Of a stretch of DNA of 64,000 nt, positions 62,856-64,000 are shown piece after piece. Origin of the DNA: Roseiarcus sp963813555. Lineage in GTDB: Bacteria; Pseudomonadota; Alphaproteobacteria; Rhizobiales; Beijerinckiaceae. The position numbers were made by a program, and so were the translations under genes. The DNA lies in the NCBI GenBank assembly GCA_963813555.1, contig CAWEZX010000005.1, positions 186,001 to 250,000 on the forward strand. Reading direction: 5' to 3'. Position 1 is the stretch's first letter. Every line of letters begins with the position of its first letter. The notes under the pieces are model-generated. The model was not told the origin of the DNA and did not search any database. It saw nothing but the letters and a program-made list of their open reading frames with translations.

Positions 62856-64000
62856 TGAATTTGACGTCCGGGATGCATATGCGGTGGCGGCGCGCCGTCT
62901 GCGTGAGCGCGCTCGCCGTCGCGCTTGCGCCCTGCGCTCATGCCATCGCCGCGCAACCAGCGAGCTTCCTCGACAGCATTCATCGCCAGACGACGCTCAC
63001 CTCCACGGTGCCCGACAATGGCGACCAAAATCCGTACGCAATCGTCGTCGCCCCGATGTCCGCCGGCGTCATCCAGAAGGACGACATCCTCGTTACGAAT
63101 TTCAACAACGACGGCAATCTGCAAGGGCTCGGGACGACGATCGTCGCCTATAACCCGACGACAAAGAAGCTGACGACTTTCGCGTCGCTGCTGCGCAATC
63201 TCCCCGGATGTCCAGGCGGAATCGGCCTGACGACGGCGATGACCATGCTCAAGTCGGGCTGGGTGATTGTCGGCAGCGCGCCGAGCGCCGACGGCACGAC
63301 CGGGACAAAGGGGGCAGGCTGCCTCATCGTTCTCGACGCCAACGGCAAGGTCGCCAGCGTGATCGCCAACGAGGCGATCAACATGCCCTGGGGGAACATG
63401 GCGACCATCGACGAGGGCGACAGCGCAACGATCTTCGTCAGTAACGCCGGCTTCGGCGTTGGATCCCCAGAAGGCGATCCGCGGGTCGTAAGCGAGGAGA
63501 CGGTCCTTCGGATCAAACTCGCAATCCAGAACGGCGAGCCGCCGTCAGTGGTTAGCCAGACTGTGGTCGGCAGCGGTTTCGGCGCCCAGCCAAACAAGGA
63601 CGTCTTCTTGATTGGGCCGACAGGTTTGGCTCTGGCGGCGGACGGCACGCTCTACGTTTCGGACGCGACCGGCAACCGCATCAGCGCCATTTGGGACGCG
63701 ACGACTCGCGACCATAGCGCGGGCGTTGGCAGAACCGTCACTAAAGATGGCCTGTTGCAGCGCCCGCTCGCCATGGCTTGGGCGCCCAACGGGCATCTCT
63801 TGGTCGTCAACGCGCAGAACGGCCAGGTCGTCGAGGTCGATCCGGTCAGCGGCGAGCAAATCAAGGCGCGATGGATCGATCCGAACAAGGCGCAGAAGCC
63901 GCCCGGCAGCGGCGATCTGTTCGGTATCGCCATGACCCCGGCCGGCGACGGGTTCTATTTTGTTGAGGACGAGAACAACACGCTCGTCTTAGCGAAGTGA
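62852..64000 (+). CDS. Secreted beta-propeller-like protein (SMP-30/NHL type)
   Basis: The 382-residue protein has a signal peptide (WRRAVCVSALAVALAPCAHA-IAA), then repeated blade-like strands: DDILVTNFNNDGNLQGLGTT, GPTGLALAADGTLYVSDATG, RPLAMAWAPNGHLLVVNAQN and GIAMTPAGDGFYFVEDENNT. Such NHL or SMP-30-like propellers are periplasmic; function is unknown here. AAGGAGG is 7 bases before ATG 62852, which overlaps the fbpC stop, so it is co-translated with the iron transporter and may help iron acquisition. The TGA stop is the last three bases of the window. Confidence 0.75.
   Translation: MMNLTSGMHMRWRRAVCVSALAVALAPCAHAIAAQPASFLDSIHRQTTLTSTVPDNGDQNPYAIVVAPMSAGVIQKDDILVTNFNNDGNLQGLGTTIVAYNPTTKKLTTFASLLRNLPGCPGGIGLTTAMTMLKSGWVIVGSAPSADGTTGTKGAGCLIVLDANGKVASVIANEAINMPWGNMATIDEGDSATIFVSNAGFGVGSPEGDPRVVSEETVLRIKLAIQNGEPPSVVSQTVVGSGFGAQPNKDVFLIGPTGLALAADGTLYVSDATGNRISAIWDATTRDHSAGVGRTVTKDGLLQRPLAMAWAPNGHLLVVNAQNGQVVEVDPVSGEQIKARWIDPNKAQKPPGSGDLFGIAMTPAGDGFYFVEDENNTLVLAK

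Overview
The window is GC-rich DNA (except one AT-richer cassette) with the gene content of an alphaproteobacterium, most likely Hyphomicrobiales. Pointers are the Kdp potassium ATPase operon with adjoining kdpDE, a urea ABC transporter behind a sigma-54-type promoter, ACC deaminase, an Irr-box-like palindrome and a GC-rich CTP synthase. I cannot name the genus. Several genes carry single-base frameshifts (kdpD, a thiolase, a glyoxalase, fbpB and the IS transposases). These may be real decay or uncorrected sequence errors.

Layout. 1-1.5 kb: an IS5-family end abutting an EpsD-type lipoprotein peptidyl-prolyl isomerase. 1.9-10 kb: kdp operon (a 27-aa membrane peptide, kdpF, kdpA, kdpB, kdpC, kdpD, kdpE). 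10-16 kb: urtABCDE urea importer. 16-19.3 kb: MarR-regulated EmrAB-type efflux operon. 19.3-31 kb: SDR, frameshifted thiolase, a decayed chimeric gene, methyltransferase, PRISE-like reductase with divergent LysR, ACC deaminase, glyoxalase, DUF1398-like protein, monoacylglycerol-lipase-like hydrolase and pyrG. 31-32.5 kb: OxlT-like MFS antiporter and tRNA-Ser(UGA).

An integrative element of about 16.6 kb occupies 32580-49201. It is bounded by a 14-bp direct repeat of the tRNA-Ser 3' end. It encodes a P4-type integrase, an excisionase-like HTH protein, a ProQ/FinO-domain protein, a zinc-finger/Toprim/helicase replication protein with iteron-like repeats inside its gene, a PD-(D/E)xK nuclease overlapping an MT-A70 adenine methyltransferase, and small phage-like proteins. 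Its most striking cargo, at 42620-44697, is visibly AT-richer: three overlapping genes for (i) a receiver domain fused to a TIR-like (PF10137/Cap12-like) effector, (ii) a soluble histidine kinase and (iii) a stand-alone receiver. I read this as a candidate defence system in which a phosphorelay, rather than a cyclic nucleotide, gates a TIR NADase. An IS1634/IS4-type element sits at its 3' end and supplies the stop codon of the last gene.

49.5-51.2 kb: IS1182-family element. 51.5-58.3 kb: an oligopeptide ABC transporter with pyroglutamyl peptidase and a MarR-like regulator. 58.7-64 kb: an iron(III)-type ABC transporter (fbpABC-like), preceded at a distance by two palindromes, followed by a secreted beta-propeller-like protein that ends at the last base.
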